A stretch of DNA of 64,000 bases from positions 186,001 to 250,000 of the forward strand of contig NZ_BEWB01000013.1 in NCBI RefSeq assembly GCF_003112555.1. Direction: 5' to 3'. This DNA is from Streptomyces coelicoflavus. GTDB taxonomy: Bacteria; Actinomycetota; Actinomycetes; Streptomycetales; Streptomycetaceae. Positions within the stretch are counted from its first letter, which is position 1; every line of letters starts with the position of its first letter. The position numbers and the translations under genes were made by a program. Below the pieces are notes generated by a model. That model was given only the letters and a program-made list of their open reading frames with translations, made no database searches and was not told the origin of the DNA. Shown here one piece after another: positions 24,139-33,407 of this stretch.

Positions 24139-24199
24139 GAAAGCGCTTCCCATCAGCTCCGCCAAGCCCCGCACGACGTACCAGAGATGACGTACCAGA
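24139..24199 (+). promoter_or_regulatory. LacI-type half palindrome and 11-bp direct repeat
   Basis: The palindrome AAGCGCTT (24141-24148, in context GAAAGCGCTTCC) resembles LacI/GalR-family operators. GACGTACCAGA occurs twice, at 24175-24185 and 24189-24199, just before the permease start. Both suggest an internal regulated promoter for the importer genes. Confidence 0.5.
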
Positions 24200-24212
24200 A
24201 CGGAGAACTGTC

Positions 24213-25148
24213 ATGGCCCAAGCCGCAGCCGTGGCGAAACCGCCCGCGCCGCCCCGGCGGCGCCGTGCCTCGGCCACGCCGCGCAGGCTCCCCTACCTGC
24301 TGATCGGACCGGCCGCCCTGCTGATGCTGGGCTTCATCGCCTACCCGGTCATCAGCGTCTTCTACTACAGCCTCCAGGAGTACAACCCCACCAAGCCGTG
24401 GCGGAACGGCTTCGCGGGCTTCGACAACTTCGTCAAGATCTTCACCGACGACCCGGTGTTCTGGGACACCCTCGTCTTCAGCGCCAAGTGGGTCTTCGTC
24501 GAGGTCGGACTGCAACTGCTCTTCGGCCTGGCGCTGGCGCTCATCGTCAACCAGACCTTCGTGGGCCGGGGCATCGGACGGGCGCTGGTCTTCTCGCCGT
24601 GGGCCGTCTCCGGCGTACTGACCTCCGCGATCTGGGTGTTGCTCTACAACTCCCAGACCGGCGTGACCCGTTACCTCGCCGACATGGGCATCGGCTCGTA
24701 CGGCACCAGCTGGCTCTCCGACACCTCGACCGTGTTCTCCGCGGCGGTGGTCGCCGACCTCTGGCGCGGCGTGCCCTTCTTCGCGATCCTTATCCTCGCC
24801 GACCTCCAGTCCGTCTCGAAGGACCTGTACGAGGCCGCCGAGGTCGACGGGGCCAGCCGGATCAAGCAGTTCTGGCACATCACGCTGCCCCACCTGAAGG
24901 ACGCCATCATCCTGTCCACGCTGCTGCGCGCGGTGTGGGAGTTCAACAACGTCGACCTGCTCTACACCCTGACCGGCGGCGGACCCGCGGGCGAGACCAC
25001 GACGCTGCCCCTGTACATCGCCAACACCAGCGTCGACGCCCACGACTTCGGCTACGCGTCGGCCCTCACCACGGTCGCGTTCGTGATCCTGCTCTTCTGC
25101 TCGATCGTCTACCTGCGGCTGAGCAAGTTCGGAGGCGAGAACAAGTGA
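24213..25148 (+). CDS. ABC sugar importer permease (MalF-type)
   Basis: 311 residues with six predicted membrane helices after a basic Pro/Arg-rich start. EAA loop: YEAAEVDGASRIKQFWHITLPHLKD. ATG 24213 follows GGAGAA. The gene overlaps the next permease by 4 nt (GTGA). No ATPase gene is nearby, so the importer probably uses a shared MsiK-type ATPase. Confidence 0.9.
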   Translation: MAQAAAVAKPPAPPRRRRASATPRRLPYLLIGPAALLMLGFIAYPVISVFYYSLQEYNPTKPWRNGFAGFDNFVKIFTDDPVFWDTLVFSAKWVFVEVGLQLLFGLALALIVNQTFVGRGIGRALVFSPWAVSGVLTSAIWVLLYNSQTGVTRYLADMGIGSYGTSWLSDTSTVFSAAVVADLWRGVPFFAILILADLQSVSKDLYEAAEVDGASRIKQFWHITLPHLKDAIILSTLLRAVWEFNNVDLLYTLTGGGPAGETTTLPLYIANTSVDAHDFGYASALTTVAFVILLFCSIVYLRLSKFGGENK

Positions 25149-26041
25149 TCACCAAAGAGGCCCCCGCGGCAGCACCCGCCCCCACGCCGGCCGTCCCCGA
25201 AGTGCCGCGGCCCGGCAGGAAGCGCCCGGCCTGGGACGAGGTGCCCCGCTGGCAGATCTACCTGCCGCTCGGGATCTACCTGGTCTTCACCCTGATCCCG
25301 TTCTACTGGATCCTGCTCTTCGCGCTGCGCCCGGCCGGCTCGACCTCGCTCGTGCCCTGGCCGATGACCACCGAGCACTTCGAGAAGGTGTGGACCGACC
25401 GCGGCTTCGGCACCTACTTCGAGAACAGCGTGTACGTCGGCCTCGCGACCCTGGTGATGACCACCCTCGTCGCCCTGGCCGGCGGCTACGCCCTCGCCCG
25501 GTTCGACTTCAGGATCAAGCGGGGCTTCATGCTCGCCCTGCTCTGCTCCCAGTTCGTGCCGGGCGCACTGCTCCTGGTGCCGCTGTTCGAGATCTTCGCC
25601 GAACTCCAGATGATCAACTCGCTGGGCAGCGTCATCATCGCCGAGACGGTCTTCCAGCTGCCCCTGTCGATCATCCTGATCAGCAACTTCATCAAGAACG
25701 TGCCGTACTCCCTGGAGGAGGCCGCCTGGGTCGACGGCTGCGGCCGCTTCCGGGCCTTCCGGATCGTCGTCCTGCCCCTGCTGCGGCCGGGCCTGATCGC
25801 GGTGGGCTCCTTCGCCTTCGTGCACTCCTGGAACCACTTCCTGTTCGCCCTGATGTTCCTCAACAACCAGAGCAAGCAGACCATCCCGGTCGGCCTGAAC
25901 TCCCTGATGAGCGCGGACAGCGTCGACCTCGGCGCGCTCGCCGCCGGCGGCATCGTCGCCGCCGTCCCCGTCGTGATCGTCTTCGCCTTCATCCAGAAGT
26001 GGCTGATCACCGGCTTCAGCGCGGGGGCGGTGAAGGGATGA
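25145..26041 (+). CDS. ABC sugar importer permease (MalG-type)
   Basis: 298 residues, six membrane helices following a Pro/Ala-rich cytosolic tail. EAA loop: EEAAWVDGCGRFRAFRIVVLPLLRPG. GTG 25145 overlaps the stop of the first permease. The gene overlaps the following oxidoreductase gene by 4 nt (ATGA). It forms the membrane channel with the MalF-type partner. Confidence 0.9.
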   Translation: MITKEAPAAAPAPTPAVPEVPRPGRKRPAWDEVPRWQIYLPLGIYLVFTLIPFYWILLFALRPAGSTSLVPWPMTTEHFEKVWTDRGFGTYFENSVYVGLATLVMTTLVALAGGYALARFDFRIKRGFMLALLCSQFVPGALLLVPLFEIFAELQMINSLGSVIIAETVFQLPLSIILISNFIKNVPYSLEEAAWVDGCGRFRAFRIVVLPLLRPGLIAVGSFAFVHSWNHFLFALMFLNNQSKQTIPVGLNSLMSADSVDLGALAAGGIVAAVPVVIVFAFIQKWLITGFSAGAVKG

Positions 26042-27195
26042 CCCCGGTTCCCGTTGTCCTCGCCGGCGCCCGCGGCCACGGCCGCTGGCACGTCGCCAAC
26101 ATCCGCCGCCTGGAGCGGGCGGGACTGGTCCGGCTGGCCGGCATCTGCGAGCTGACCCCGCTGACCGAGGAGGAGGCCCAGGGAGAACTCCCCGAGCAGT
26201 CCGCCGACTTCGGGGCCCTGCTCGACTCCACCGGCGCCCGGATCGCCGTGATCTGCACGCCGATCCCCACGCACACCGACCTCGCGCTGACCGCCGCCCG
26301 GCGGGGTGTGCACCTGCTGCTCGAGAAGCCCCCGGCACCGTCGTACGCCGAGTTCCGGCGGATGGCCGACGGGGTCGCGGAGGCCGGGGTCGCCTGCCAG
26401 ATCGGGTTCCAGTCGCTGGGCTCGCACGCGGTGCCCGCCATCCGGGAGCTGGTCGCCCGGGGAGCCATCGGCGAGGTCGTGGGCATCGGCGCGGCCGGCG
26501 CCTGGGTGCGCGACGAGGCCTACTTCCGCCGGGCACCCTGGTCGGGCAAGCGGCGGCTGAACGGGGCCGACGTGATCGACGGCGCGCTGACCAACCCGCT
26601 GGCGCACGCCGTCGCCACCGCCCTCGCGCTCGGCGGCACCGCCCGCGCCGAGGACGTCACCGGCATCGAGACCGAGCTGAGCCACGCCAACGACATCGAG
26701 GCCGACGACACCTCCTGCGTACGGATCGGCACCGCGCGCGGGCACCGCGTCACCGTCGCCGCCACCCTGTGCGCCGAGCGGGCCGACGAACCGTACGTCC
26801 TGGTGCACGGCTCGAGCGGCCGCGTCACCTTCTGGTACAAGCAGGACCGCGTCCTGCTCCAGCGCGGCGGCCACGGCCCCGAGGAGTTCCACCACGACCG
26901 CACCGACCTGCTGGAGAACCTGGTCGACCACCTCGCCACAGGGGCCCCGCTGCTGGTCCCGCCGGACGGGACGGGCGCCTTCATGCGGGTCGTCGAGGCG
27001 ATCCGCCGGGCACCCGACCCGGAGCCGCTGCCCGAGGCCGCCTGGCGCCGCGTCCCCGGCGAGGAGCGCCGCGTGGTCCCCGGCGTGGACGCCCTTGTGG
27101 TCGCCGCCGCCGAGACCCTCTCCCTCTACTCCGAACTGGGCGCGCCCTGGGCGCCGCGCACCGAGCACCCGCGCTACGAGGTGAGCACCCGATGA
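26038..27195 (+). CDS. Gfo/Idh/MocA-family oxidoreductase
   Basis: 385 residues. The N-terminal NAD(P)-binding part holds VVLAGARGHGRWHV, AVICTPIPTHTDLALTAARRGVHLLLEKPPAPS with the conserved EKP. The C-terminal part is the mixed-sheet substrate domain, with NPLAHAVATALAL in the catalytic-histidine region. It lies between importer and glycosidase genes with 4-nt overlaps. It could act as a sugar 1-dehydrogenase or on a modified sugar released by the GH43 enzyme. The substrate is unknown. Confidence 0.85.
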   Translation: MTPVPVVLAGARGHGRWHVANIRRLERAGLVRLAGICELTPLTEEEAQGELPEQSADFGALLDSTGARIAVICTPIPTHTDLALTAARRGVHLLLEKPPAPSYAEFRRMADGVAEAGVACQIGFQSLGSHAVPAIRELVARGAIGEVVGIGAAGAWVRDEAYFRRAPWSGKRRLNGADVIDGALTNPLAHAVATALALGGTARAEDVTGIETELSHANDIEADDTSCVRIGTARGHRVTVAATLCAERADEPYVLVHGSSGRVTFWYKQDRVLLQRGGHGPEEFHHDRTDLLENLVDHLATGAPLLVPPDGTGAFMRVVEAIRRAPDPEPLPEAAWRRVPGEERRVVPGVDALVVAAAETLSLYSELGAPWAPRTEHPRYEVSTR

Positions 27196-28037
27196 CCGGC
27201 AACGACTCCCCGGTGCTGCGTGTGGCGGGCCGCCCCGTCGCCCGCTACGTCACCCGGCCCGAACTGCCCCACCGGCTCTCCCCACGCCCCTACCTGCACC
27301 CCGTCACCACCCTGGCCGGCACGGCCGTGACCGAGTTCAGCCCTGCCGACCACCTCCATCACCTCGGCGTCGGTGTCGCCGTTCCCGACGTCGAGGGGCA
27401 CAACTTCTGGGGCGGGCGCACCTTCGTCCGGGGCCGGGGGCCGACCGAGCTGGACAACCACGGCACCCAGCGGCACACCGCCTTCCAGCTCCGCGACCCC
27501 GACGGCTTCGTCGAGGAACTGCGCTGGATCGCCGCCGGCGCCGAACTGCTGCGCGAGCGCCGCACGGTCGCGGCCACCGAACTCACGGGCACCGCCTGGG
27601 CGCTGGACTTCACCTTCTCCCTCACCAACACCACCCCGGACCCGCTCGGCGTCGGCAGCCCCGCCACCAACGGACGCCCCGGCGCGGCCTACGGCGGCTT
27701 CTTCTGGCGCGCCCGCAAGGAGAGCGCCGCGCCCAGGGTGTTCACCGCCGACCGGGAGGGCGAGCGGGAGGTGCACGGCCGCGGCGCCGACTGGCTCGCC
27801 CTGACCGGGGAGACCTGGTCGCTGGTGTTCGCCGGCGCCACCGCACGCACCAGGCGCGACCCGTGGTTCGTGCGTACGGAGGAGTACCCAGGCGTCGGGT
27901 CCTCGCTGGCCCACGACGACCGGGTGACCGTCGCCCCGGGCGACACCCTGGTCCGCCGGATCGTCACCGTCGTCGCCGACGGCCCCCTCGACGCCGACGG
28001 CGCCGCCGCCCTCGTGCGCAAGGCGGTGAGCACGTGA
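27192..28037 (+). CDS. DUF6807 (PmoA-annotated) family protein
   Basis: 281 residues. Segments YVTRPELPHRLSPRPYLHPVTT, DHLHHLGVGVAVPDVEGHNFWGG, RHTAFQL and AYGGFFWRARK fit the DUF6807/PF14100 family, whose PmoA label is historical. Members occur in sugar-utilisation operons of actinobacteria and often beside Gfo/Idh/MocA proteins, as here. The conserved His-rich DHLHHLGVG suggests a metal or sugar site. The reaction is not established. It is coupled to both neighbours by 4-nt overlaps. Confidence 0.82.
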   Translation: MTGNDSPVLRVAGRPVARYVTRPELPHRLSPRPYLHPVTTLAGTAVTEFSPADHLHHLGVGVAVPDVEGHNFWGGRTFVRGRGPTELDNHGTQRHTAFQLRDPDGFVEELRWIAAGAELLRERRTVAATELTGTAWALDFTFSLTNTTPDPLGVGSPATNGRPGAAYGGFFWRARKESAAPRVFTADREGEREVHGRGADWLALTGETWSLVFAGATARTRRDPWFVRTEEYPGVGSSLAHDDRVTVAPGDTLVRRIVTVVADGPLDADGAAALVRKAVST

Positions 28038-29587
28038 GCGCCGCCGAGACCGCCCCCGGGACCCCGGGGACCTACACCAACCCCGTCCTGAACGCCGACT
28101 GGTCCGACCCGGACGTCGTCCGCGTCGGCGACGACTTCTACCTGACCGCCTCCAGCTTCGGCCGCGTCCCCGGACTGCCGCTCCTGCACTCCCGGAACCT
28201 GGTCGACTGGACCCTGGTCGGGCACGCCCTGGACCGCCTGGAGCCCGAGCGGGAGTTCGCGCGGCCCCGGCACGACTGCGGCGTCTGGGCACCGTCCCTG
28301 CGCCACCACGCGGGCCGCTTCTGGATCTTCTGGGGCGACCCGGATCAGGGCGTCTTCCAGGTCAACGCCCCCGGCATCCGGGGCCCGTGGACCGCGCCCC
28401 ACCTGGTCAAGGCCGGCAAGGGCCTGATCGACCCCTGCCCCCTGTGGGACGAGGAGAGCGGCGAGGCGTACCTCGTGCACGCCTGGGCCCGTTCCCGCTC
28501 CGGGATCAAGAACCGCCTCACCGGCCACCGCATGCGCCCCGACGGCACCGGCCTGCTCGACGAAGGCACGGTGATCGTCGACGGCGACCGGCTCCCCGGC
28601 TGGTTCACCCTGGAGGGTCCCAAGCTCTACCGGCACGACGGCTGGTACTGGATCCTCGCCCCCGCCGGATCGGTGGAGACCGGCTGGCAGGGCGCCTTCC
28701 GCTCCCGCGACTTCTTCGGGCCCTACGAGGAGAGGGTCGTCCTGGAGCAGAAGGACACCGACGTCAACGGCCCCCACCAGGGCGGCTGGGTGCGCACGGA
28801 GTCCGGCGAGGACTGGTTCCTGCACTTCCAGCAGCGCGGCGCGTACGGGAGGGTGGTCCACCTCCAGCCGATGCGGTGGGGGACAGACGGCTGGCCGGTC
28901 CTGGGCGACGACGGCGCCCCGGTCGCCGAGCACCCGCGCCCAGCCCTGCCCCCGCAGCCGCCCGCCGCGCCCGCCACCGACGACGACTTCCCCGGCGGGC
29001 GGTTCGGCCGCCAGTGGTCGTGGACGGCCAACCCCCGGGCCGGCTGGGCCACCCAGCACGCCGGGGACGGGCTGCGCCTCGCCTGCGTCCGCTCGGCCGA
29101 CGCGCACGACCTGCGCCTGCTGCCGAGCGTCCTGACCCAGCGCTTCCCCGGCGAGCCCTCGGTGATCGAGGTCGAGCTGCGCCTGGACAGCGAGGAACCG
29201 GGGGCGCGGGCCGGGCTCGCGGTCCTCGGCGACGCCTACCGCTGGATCGGGCTCCAGCGGGACACCGACGGGACCGTGCACCTGGTGCACCGGTTCGCCG
29301 AGTCGGTGGCCGAGGCCGAGCGGGACGCCGACCGGCCCCGCCCCGCACCCGGGGGACGGGCCCGGCTGCGGATCGAGACGGTGCCGGGGGCGCGCTGCCG
29401 CTTCTCGTACGACCTCGGCGACGGCGACCCGGGCGACGGGCCGTACCCCGTCCCCGTCGGCCGGGAGTTTGCCGCCACCCCCTGGCGCTGGGTCGGCGCA
29501 CTGCTCGGCCTGTTCGCCCTCGCGCCCGCCGGCCAGGGACCCGCCGGCACCGCCACCTTCACGCGGTTCCGCGTCGGGCCCCACTGA
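28034..29587 (+). CDS. GH43 glycoside hydrolase (arabinofuranosidase/xylosidase type)
   Basis: 517 residues. The five-bladed propeller has the general base D25 (NADWSDPDVVRVGDDFYL), the pKa-modulating D133 (IDPCPLWDEE) and the acid E194 (FTLEGPKLY). A C-terminal beta-sandwich domain (about 320-515) matches larger GH43 members (GH43_11/12 type). No signal peptide is seen, so it works inside the cell on imported oligosaccharides such as arabino- or xylo-oligomers. GTG 28034 overlaps the previous stop. Confidence 0.9.
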   Translation: MSAAETAPGTPGTYTNPVLNADWSDPDVVRVGDDFYLTASSFGRVPGLPLLHSRNLVDWTLVGHALDRLEPEREFARPRHDCGVWAPSLRHHAGRFWIFWGDPDQGVFQVNAPGIRGPWTAPHLVKAGKGLIDPCPLWDEESGEAYLVHAWARSRSGIKNRLTGHRMRPDGTGLLDEGTVIVDGDRLPGWFTLEGPKLYRHDGWYWILAPAGSVETGWQGAFRSRDFFGPYEERVVLEQKDTDVNGPHQGGWVRTESGEDWFLHFQQRGAYGRVVHLQPMRWGTDGWPVLGDDGAPVAEHPRPALPPQPPAAPATDDDFPGGRFGRQWSWTANPRAGWATQHAGDGLRLACVRSADAHDLRLLPSVLTQRFPGEPSVIEVELRLDSEEPGARAGLAVLGDAYRWIGLQRDTDGTVHLVHRFAESVAEAERDADRPRPAPGGRARLRIETVPGARCRFSYDLGDGDPGDGPYPVPVGREFAATPWRWVGALLGLFALAPAGQGPAGTATFTRFRVGPH

Positions 29588-29651
29588 ACCCCCACGTTGT
29601 CGTTCCACCGCTTCGTTCCATCCAGACGACCCGGAAGAAGAGAGCCGACCA

Positions 29652-31022
29652 ATGAGGATCAGCATGCTCAGCAGCAGAGACCGAGGCACAGTCGGGCGCC
29701 GGACGTCCGCCGCCGTCGCCCTGGGGGCCGTACTCGCGCTGACCGCCACCGCCTGCGGTGACGACGGCAGCGGGGCGGGCGGCGACAAGGGCGCCGAGGG
29801 CAGCGGCAAGGGGAAGATCACCTTCTGGGACAACAACGGCGGTATCCGTACGGCCGTCTGGAAGACGATCATCGCCGACTTCGAGAAGGCGAACCCGGAC
29901 ATCGACGTGGAGTACGTCGGGATCGCCGCCACCGAGTACCAGTCCAAGGTCGACACCGCCATCCAGGGCGGCGGCCTGCCCGACGTCGGCGGTGTGACGG
30001 CGTCCATGCTCGCGGGGTTCTCCGCCCAGGGCGCCCTGGAACCGCTGGACGACCGGCTCGCCAAGTCCTCCCTGAGCGCCAAGCTCAACAAGGACATGGT
30101 CGAGTCCCTGAAGGCCGCCGGCGGCGGCGACGGCACCCTGTACTCGATGCCGACCTCCGCCAACAACGGCGTCCTCTACTACCGCACCGACCTGTTCGAG
30201 AAGGCCGGTCTCGACGCGCCGACGACGTGGGACAAGTTCTACGCCGCGGCCGAGAAGCTGACCGACGTGGGCAAGAACGAGTTCGGCTACACCATCCGCG
30301 GCGGCTCCGGTTCCATCGCCCAGGCGCTCGACGCGATGTACGGGCAGTCCGGCATCACCTCGTTCTGGGACGCCGGCAAGAAGAAGACCACCGTCAACGA
30401 CCCGAAGAACGTCGAGGCGCTGGAGAAGTACGCGGCCCTCTACAAGAAGGTCACGCCGGCCGCCGACGTCAACAACGACTTCGCCAAGATGGTCGCCCAG
30501 TGGGACACCGGCACCATCGGCATGCTCAACCACAACCTGGGTTCCTACCAGGACCACGTGAAGGCGCTCGGCGTCGACAAGTTCCGCGGCGTTCCGCAGC
30601 CGGTCGGCGCCTCCGGCAAGCGGGTCCAGGTGTCCAACCCGGTCGACGGGCTCGGCATCTTCAAGAGCTCGAAGAACAAGGAGGCCGCCTGGAAGTTCAT
30701 CGAGTTCGCCACGTCGAAGGAGCAGAACTCGAAGTTCAACGAGTCGGCCGGGCAGGTGCCGTCCAACACCGAGGCCGCGAACGACGCGTGGATCCAGAAG
30801 GCCGAGCCGACGAAGCTGGCGGCGCAGGCGCTGAACGACGGGTCCACGACCATTGTTCAGCTGCCGTACTACCTGCCGGACTGGAACACGCTGTCCAAGT
30901 CGGAGAGTGAGCCGGGGTTCCAGAAGGTGCTGCTGGGCGACATGAGCGCCAAGGACTTTCTGGACGGGCTGGCCGAGAAGCTGAATGAGGCGCAGGCCGA
31001 GTGGGTCGAGCAGATGGGTTAG
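29652..31022 (+). CDS. ABC importer sugar-binding lipoprotein
   Basis: 456 residues with a lipobox LTATAC (lipidated C35). The mature part is a family 1 extracellular binding protein: ITFWDNNGGIRTAVWKTIIADFEKANPDIDVEYVG, SMPTSANNGVLYYRTDLFEKAGL, AAWKFIEFATSKEQNSKF. ATG 29652 follows GGAAGAAGAGAG; ATG 29664 is an alternative. Unusually, the binding-protein gene is last in the operon, after the permeases and GH43, with a 64-bp gap that may hold its own promoter for higher expression. Confidence 0.9.
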   Translation: MRISMLSSRDRGTVGRRTSAAVALGAVLALTATACGDDGSGAGGDKGAEGSGKGKITFWDNNGGIRTAVWKTIIADFEKANPDIDVEYVGIAATEYQSKVDTAIQGGGLPDVGGVTASMLAGFSAQGALEPLDDRLAKSSLSAKLNKDMVESLKAAGGGDGTLYSMPTSANNGVLYYRTDLFEKAGLDAPTTWDKFYAAAEKLTDVGKNEFGYTIRGGSGSIAQALDAMYGQSGITSFWDAGKKKTTVNDPKNVEALEKYAALYKKVTPAADVNNDFAKMVAQWDTGTIGMLNHNLGSYQDHVKALGVDKFRGVPQPVGASGKRVQVSNPVDGLGIFKSSKNKEAAWKFIEFATSKEQNSKFNESAGQVPSNTEAANDAWIQKAEPTKLAAQALNDGSTTIVQLPYYLPDWNTLSKSESEPGFQKVLLGDMSAKDFLDGLAEKLNEAQAEWVEQMG

Positions 31023-31046
31023 CCGGTCGGTTTCGGTTTCAGTTTC

Positions 31047-31123
31047 GCCGTGGGGGTCCGTGGTTCGTCGCGGGCTGCGGGCCGTCCGTGGTTGATCGCG
31101 CAGTTCCCCGCGCCCCTGGGCGG
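31047..31123. repeat. Dispersed Streptomyces intergenic repeat (TCGCGCAGTTCCCCGCGCCC type)
   Basis: The gap between the binding protein and the esterase holds a sequence containing GATCGCGCAGTTCCCCGCGC and then CCCTGGGCG. This is a common Streptomyces intergenic repeat. A related member is at 44351-44441. Confidence 0.6.
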
Positions 31124-31156
31124 ACTGCCCCACCTCCTATTGAAAGGCAGACCGGC

Positions 31157-31960
31157 GTGTCACTCAGCCGAAGACAGGTCACTGCAGCTGCCGTCTCCTC
31201 CATTCCCCTGGCGTTCGCCGCCGCTCAAACCGCCCAGGCCGGCGGACGTCACCACCCCCGCACCCTCTACATCGCCGGGGACTCCACCGCTGCGCAGAAG
31301 TACGCCGACGCCGCGCCCGAGACCGGGTGGGGCATGGCCCTGCCCTTCTTTCTCCGCAACGGCCTTCGCGTCGCCAATCACGCCGTGAACGGGCGGAGTT
31401 CCAAGAGCTTCGTCGACGAGGGGCGGCTCGACGCCGTCCTGGGCGCGATCCGGCCCGGTGACTTCCTGCTGATCCAGTTCGCGCACAACGACGAGAAGGA
31501 CGAGGATCCGGCCCGCTACACCGAGCCCTGGACGACGTACCAGGAGTACCTGCGGAGGTACGTCGACGGGGCGCGGGCCCGTGGGGCGCGGCCGGTGCTG
31601 GCCACGCCCGTGGAGCGGCGGCGGTTCGACGCGGCGGGGAACGCCGTGCCGAGTCACGGCGAGTACCCGGCGGCGATGCGGGCGCTCGCACGGCGGGAGG
31701 GCGTGGCGCTGCTCGACGTACAGGCGCTGTCGCTCGCGCTGTGGCAGCGGCTCGGTGCCGAGGGGACCAAGGCGTACTTCAACTGGACCGCCACCGAGCA
31801 GGACAACACCCACTTCAACCCGCCGGGCGCGATCGCGGTCGCCCGGCTCGTCGCCCGGGAGCTGCTGCGCGGGCGGGTGCTGGCGCACCGGGACGTGCGC
31901 CGGCTGGACGAGGAGATCCCCGAGTCCTGGATCAGCTGGCCGGAACCGGCCACCGCGTAA
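31157..31960 (+). CDS. Secreted rhamnogalacturonan acetylesterase (SGNH hydrolase)
   Basis: 267 residues. GTG 31157 is chosen because GAAAGG lies about 10 nt upstream. The N terminus SLSRRQVTAAAVSS is a Tat-type signal peptide ending in AQA. Block I is LYIAGDSTAA with nucleophile S43, block II FLRNGLRVANHAVNGRSSKSF, block III IQFAHNDEKD, and block V DNTHFNPPG with the catalytic Asp-His. This is the RGAE family (CE12-like), which removes acetyl groups from the rhamnogalacturonan of pectin. It starts a run of three secreted pectin enzymes. Confidence 0.88.
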   Translation: MSLSRRQVTAAAVSSIPLAFAAAQTAQAGGRHHPRTLYIAGDSTAAQKYADAAPETGWGMALPFFLRNGLRVANHAVNGRSSKSFVDEGRLDAVLGAIRPGDFLLIQFAHNDEKDEDPARYTEPWTTYQEYLRRYVDGARARGARPVLATPVERRRFDAAGNAVPSHGEYPAAMRALARREGVALLDVQALSLALWQRLGAEGTKAYFNWTATEQDNTHFNPPGAIAVARLVARELLRGRVLAHRDVRRLDEEIPESWISWPEPATA

Positions 31961-31999
31961 CACCGCCGACCGACCCCGAGAACAAGGGAGAGCCGCACC

Positions 32000-33331
32000 A
32001 TGAGCACTCATGTATGGCATGGGCATGCCACAAAGAGAACCGCCGCACTCGTCGGCTGCACCGCCCTCGTGCTGAGCCTGACCGCTGCCACGGCACAGGC
32101 CCGCCCCGGTCACCACCACCGGGACACCGCCCGGCAGACCCTGCCCGCGGGCGACGGCTGGGCCTCGCAGGGCGCCGGTACCACCGGCGGGGCCGCCGCC
32201 GACGCCGAGCACGTGTACACCGTCTCCACCTGGGCCGAGTTCCGGGCCGCCCTCGCCGCCGACGGCACCGCGCCCAGGATCATCAAGGTCAGGGGCACCG
32301 TCGACGCCGTCTCCGAGGGCTGCGAGGCCTTCGCCGCGCCCGGTTACGACTTCGACGCCTACCTGGAGAAGTACGCGCCCGAGAACTGGGGCATGGACAC
32401 CGACCTGAGCGCCGAGCCCGACGACAGCCCCGAGGGCCTGCGCCGTGTCTCCGCCGCACAGCAGGACCGGTCCATCAAGGCGAACGTGCCCTCCAACACC
32501 ACCATCATCGGCGTCGGCCGGGGCGCCGCGCTCAAGGGCGCCAGCCTCCAGATCAAGGGCGTCGACAACGTCATCGTCCGCAACCTGACCTTCGAGAGCC
32601 CCGTCGACTGCTTCCCGCAGTGGGACCCGACCGACGGGGACCGGGGCAACTGGAACTCCGAGTACGACAGCGCCGTCGTGTACGGGTCGACGCACGTCTG
32701 GCTGGACCACAACACCTTCACCGACGGCGACCACCCCGACAGCGCGGCGCCCACCCACTTCGGCATGCTCTACCAGCAGCACGACGGCCAGCTGGACATC
32801 GTCAAGGGCGCCGACTACGTCACCGCCTCCTGGAACGTCTTCACCGAGCACGACAAGACCATCCTGATCGGCAACAGCGACAGCGAGTCCACCGCCGCCG
32901 TCGACCGCGGCCACCTGAAGGCGACCTTCCACCACAACCTGTTCAAGAACCTCGTCGAGCGCGCGCCCCGCGTCCGCTTCGGCCAGGTCGACGTCTACAA
33001 CAACCACTTCGTGGCCTCCGACGACTACGCCTACAGCTTCGGCGTCGGCAAGGAGTCCGCACTCGTCGCCGAGCACAACGCCTTCACCCTGCCGGCCGGC
33101 GTCAGCCCCGCGAAGGTGCTCAAGCGCTGGAACGACTCGCCGCTCAGCGCCGCCCACAACCGCGTCAACGGCCGCACCGTCGACCTCGTCGCGGCCCACA
33201 ACGCCGCCAACCCGGACGCCGCCCTGCGCTCCGGCGCGGGCTGGAAGCCGACGCTGCGCACCAAGGTCCTGCCGTCCCGGGCGGTCCCCTTCGTCGTCGA
33301 CCACGGCGCGGGCGCCGGCCGCCTGCGCTGA
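32000..33331 (+). CDS. Secreted pectate lyase (PL1 family)
   Basis: 443 residues. Signal peptide with cleavage near TAQA (about residue 34). The parallel beta-helix contains SNTTIIGVGRGAALKG, GVDNVIVRNLTFESPVDCFP, STHVWLDHNTFTDGDH (the vWiDH motif), HFGMLYQQHDGQLDIVKGADYVTASWNVFTEHDKTILIGNSD and ERAPRVRFGQVDVYNNHF with the catalytic arginine region. It cuts polygalacturonate by calcium-dependent beta-elimination outside the cell. ATG 32000 follows AGGGAGAG, 39 bp after the esterase gene. Confidence 0.92.
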   Translation: MSTHVWHGHATKRTAALVGCTALVLSLTAATAQARPGHHHRDTARQTLPAGDGWASQGAGTTGGAAADAEHVYTVSTWAEFRAALAADGTAPRIIKVRGTVDAVSEGCEAFAAPGYDFDAYLEKYAPENWGMDTDLSAEPDDSPEGLRRVSAAQQDRSIKANVPSNTTIIGVGRGAALKGASLQIKGVDNVIVRNLTFESPVDCFPQWDPTDGDRGNWNSEYDSAVVYGSTHVWLDHNTFTDGDHPDSAAPTHFGMLYQQHDGQLDIVKGADYVTASWNVFTEHDKTILIGNSDSESTAAVDRGHLKATFHHNLFKNLVERAPRVRFGQVDVYNNHFVASDDYAYSFGVGKESALVAEHNAFTLPAGVSPAKVLKRWNDSPLSAAHNRVNGRTVDLVAAHNAANPDAALRSGAGWKPTLRTKVLPSRAVPFVVDHGAGAGRLR

Positions 33332-33407
33332 CCCGTCCCCCGTGAACCGGGCCGGGGCGCCCGCACCGCCCCGGCCCACCCCCGCCCGTCTTCGAAGGAG
33401 CACCCGC

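Noticed and set aside
31030..31156. Small gene upstream of the acetylesterase
   Set aside because: The open frames here come from a dispersed intergenic repeat and have no ribosome binding site. GTG 31157 with GAAAGG is the better esterase start.
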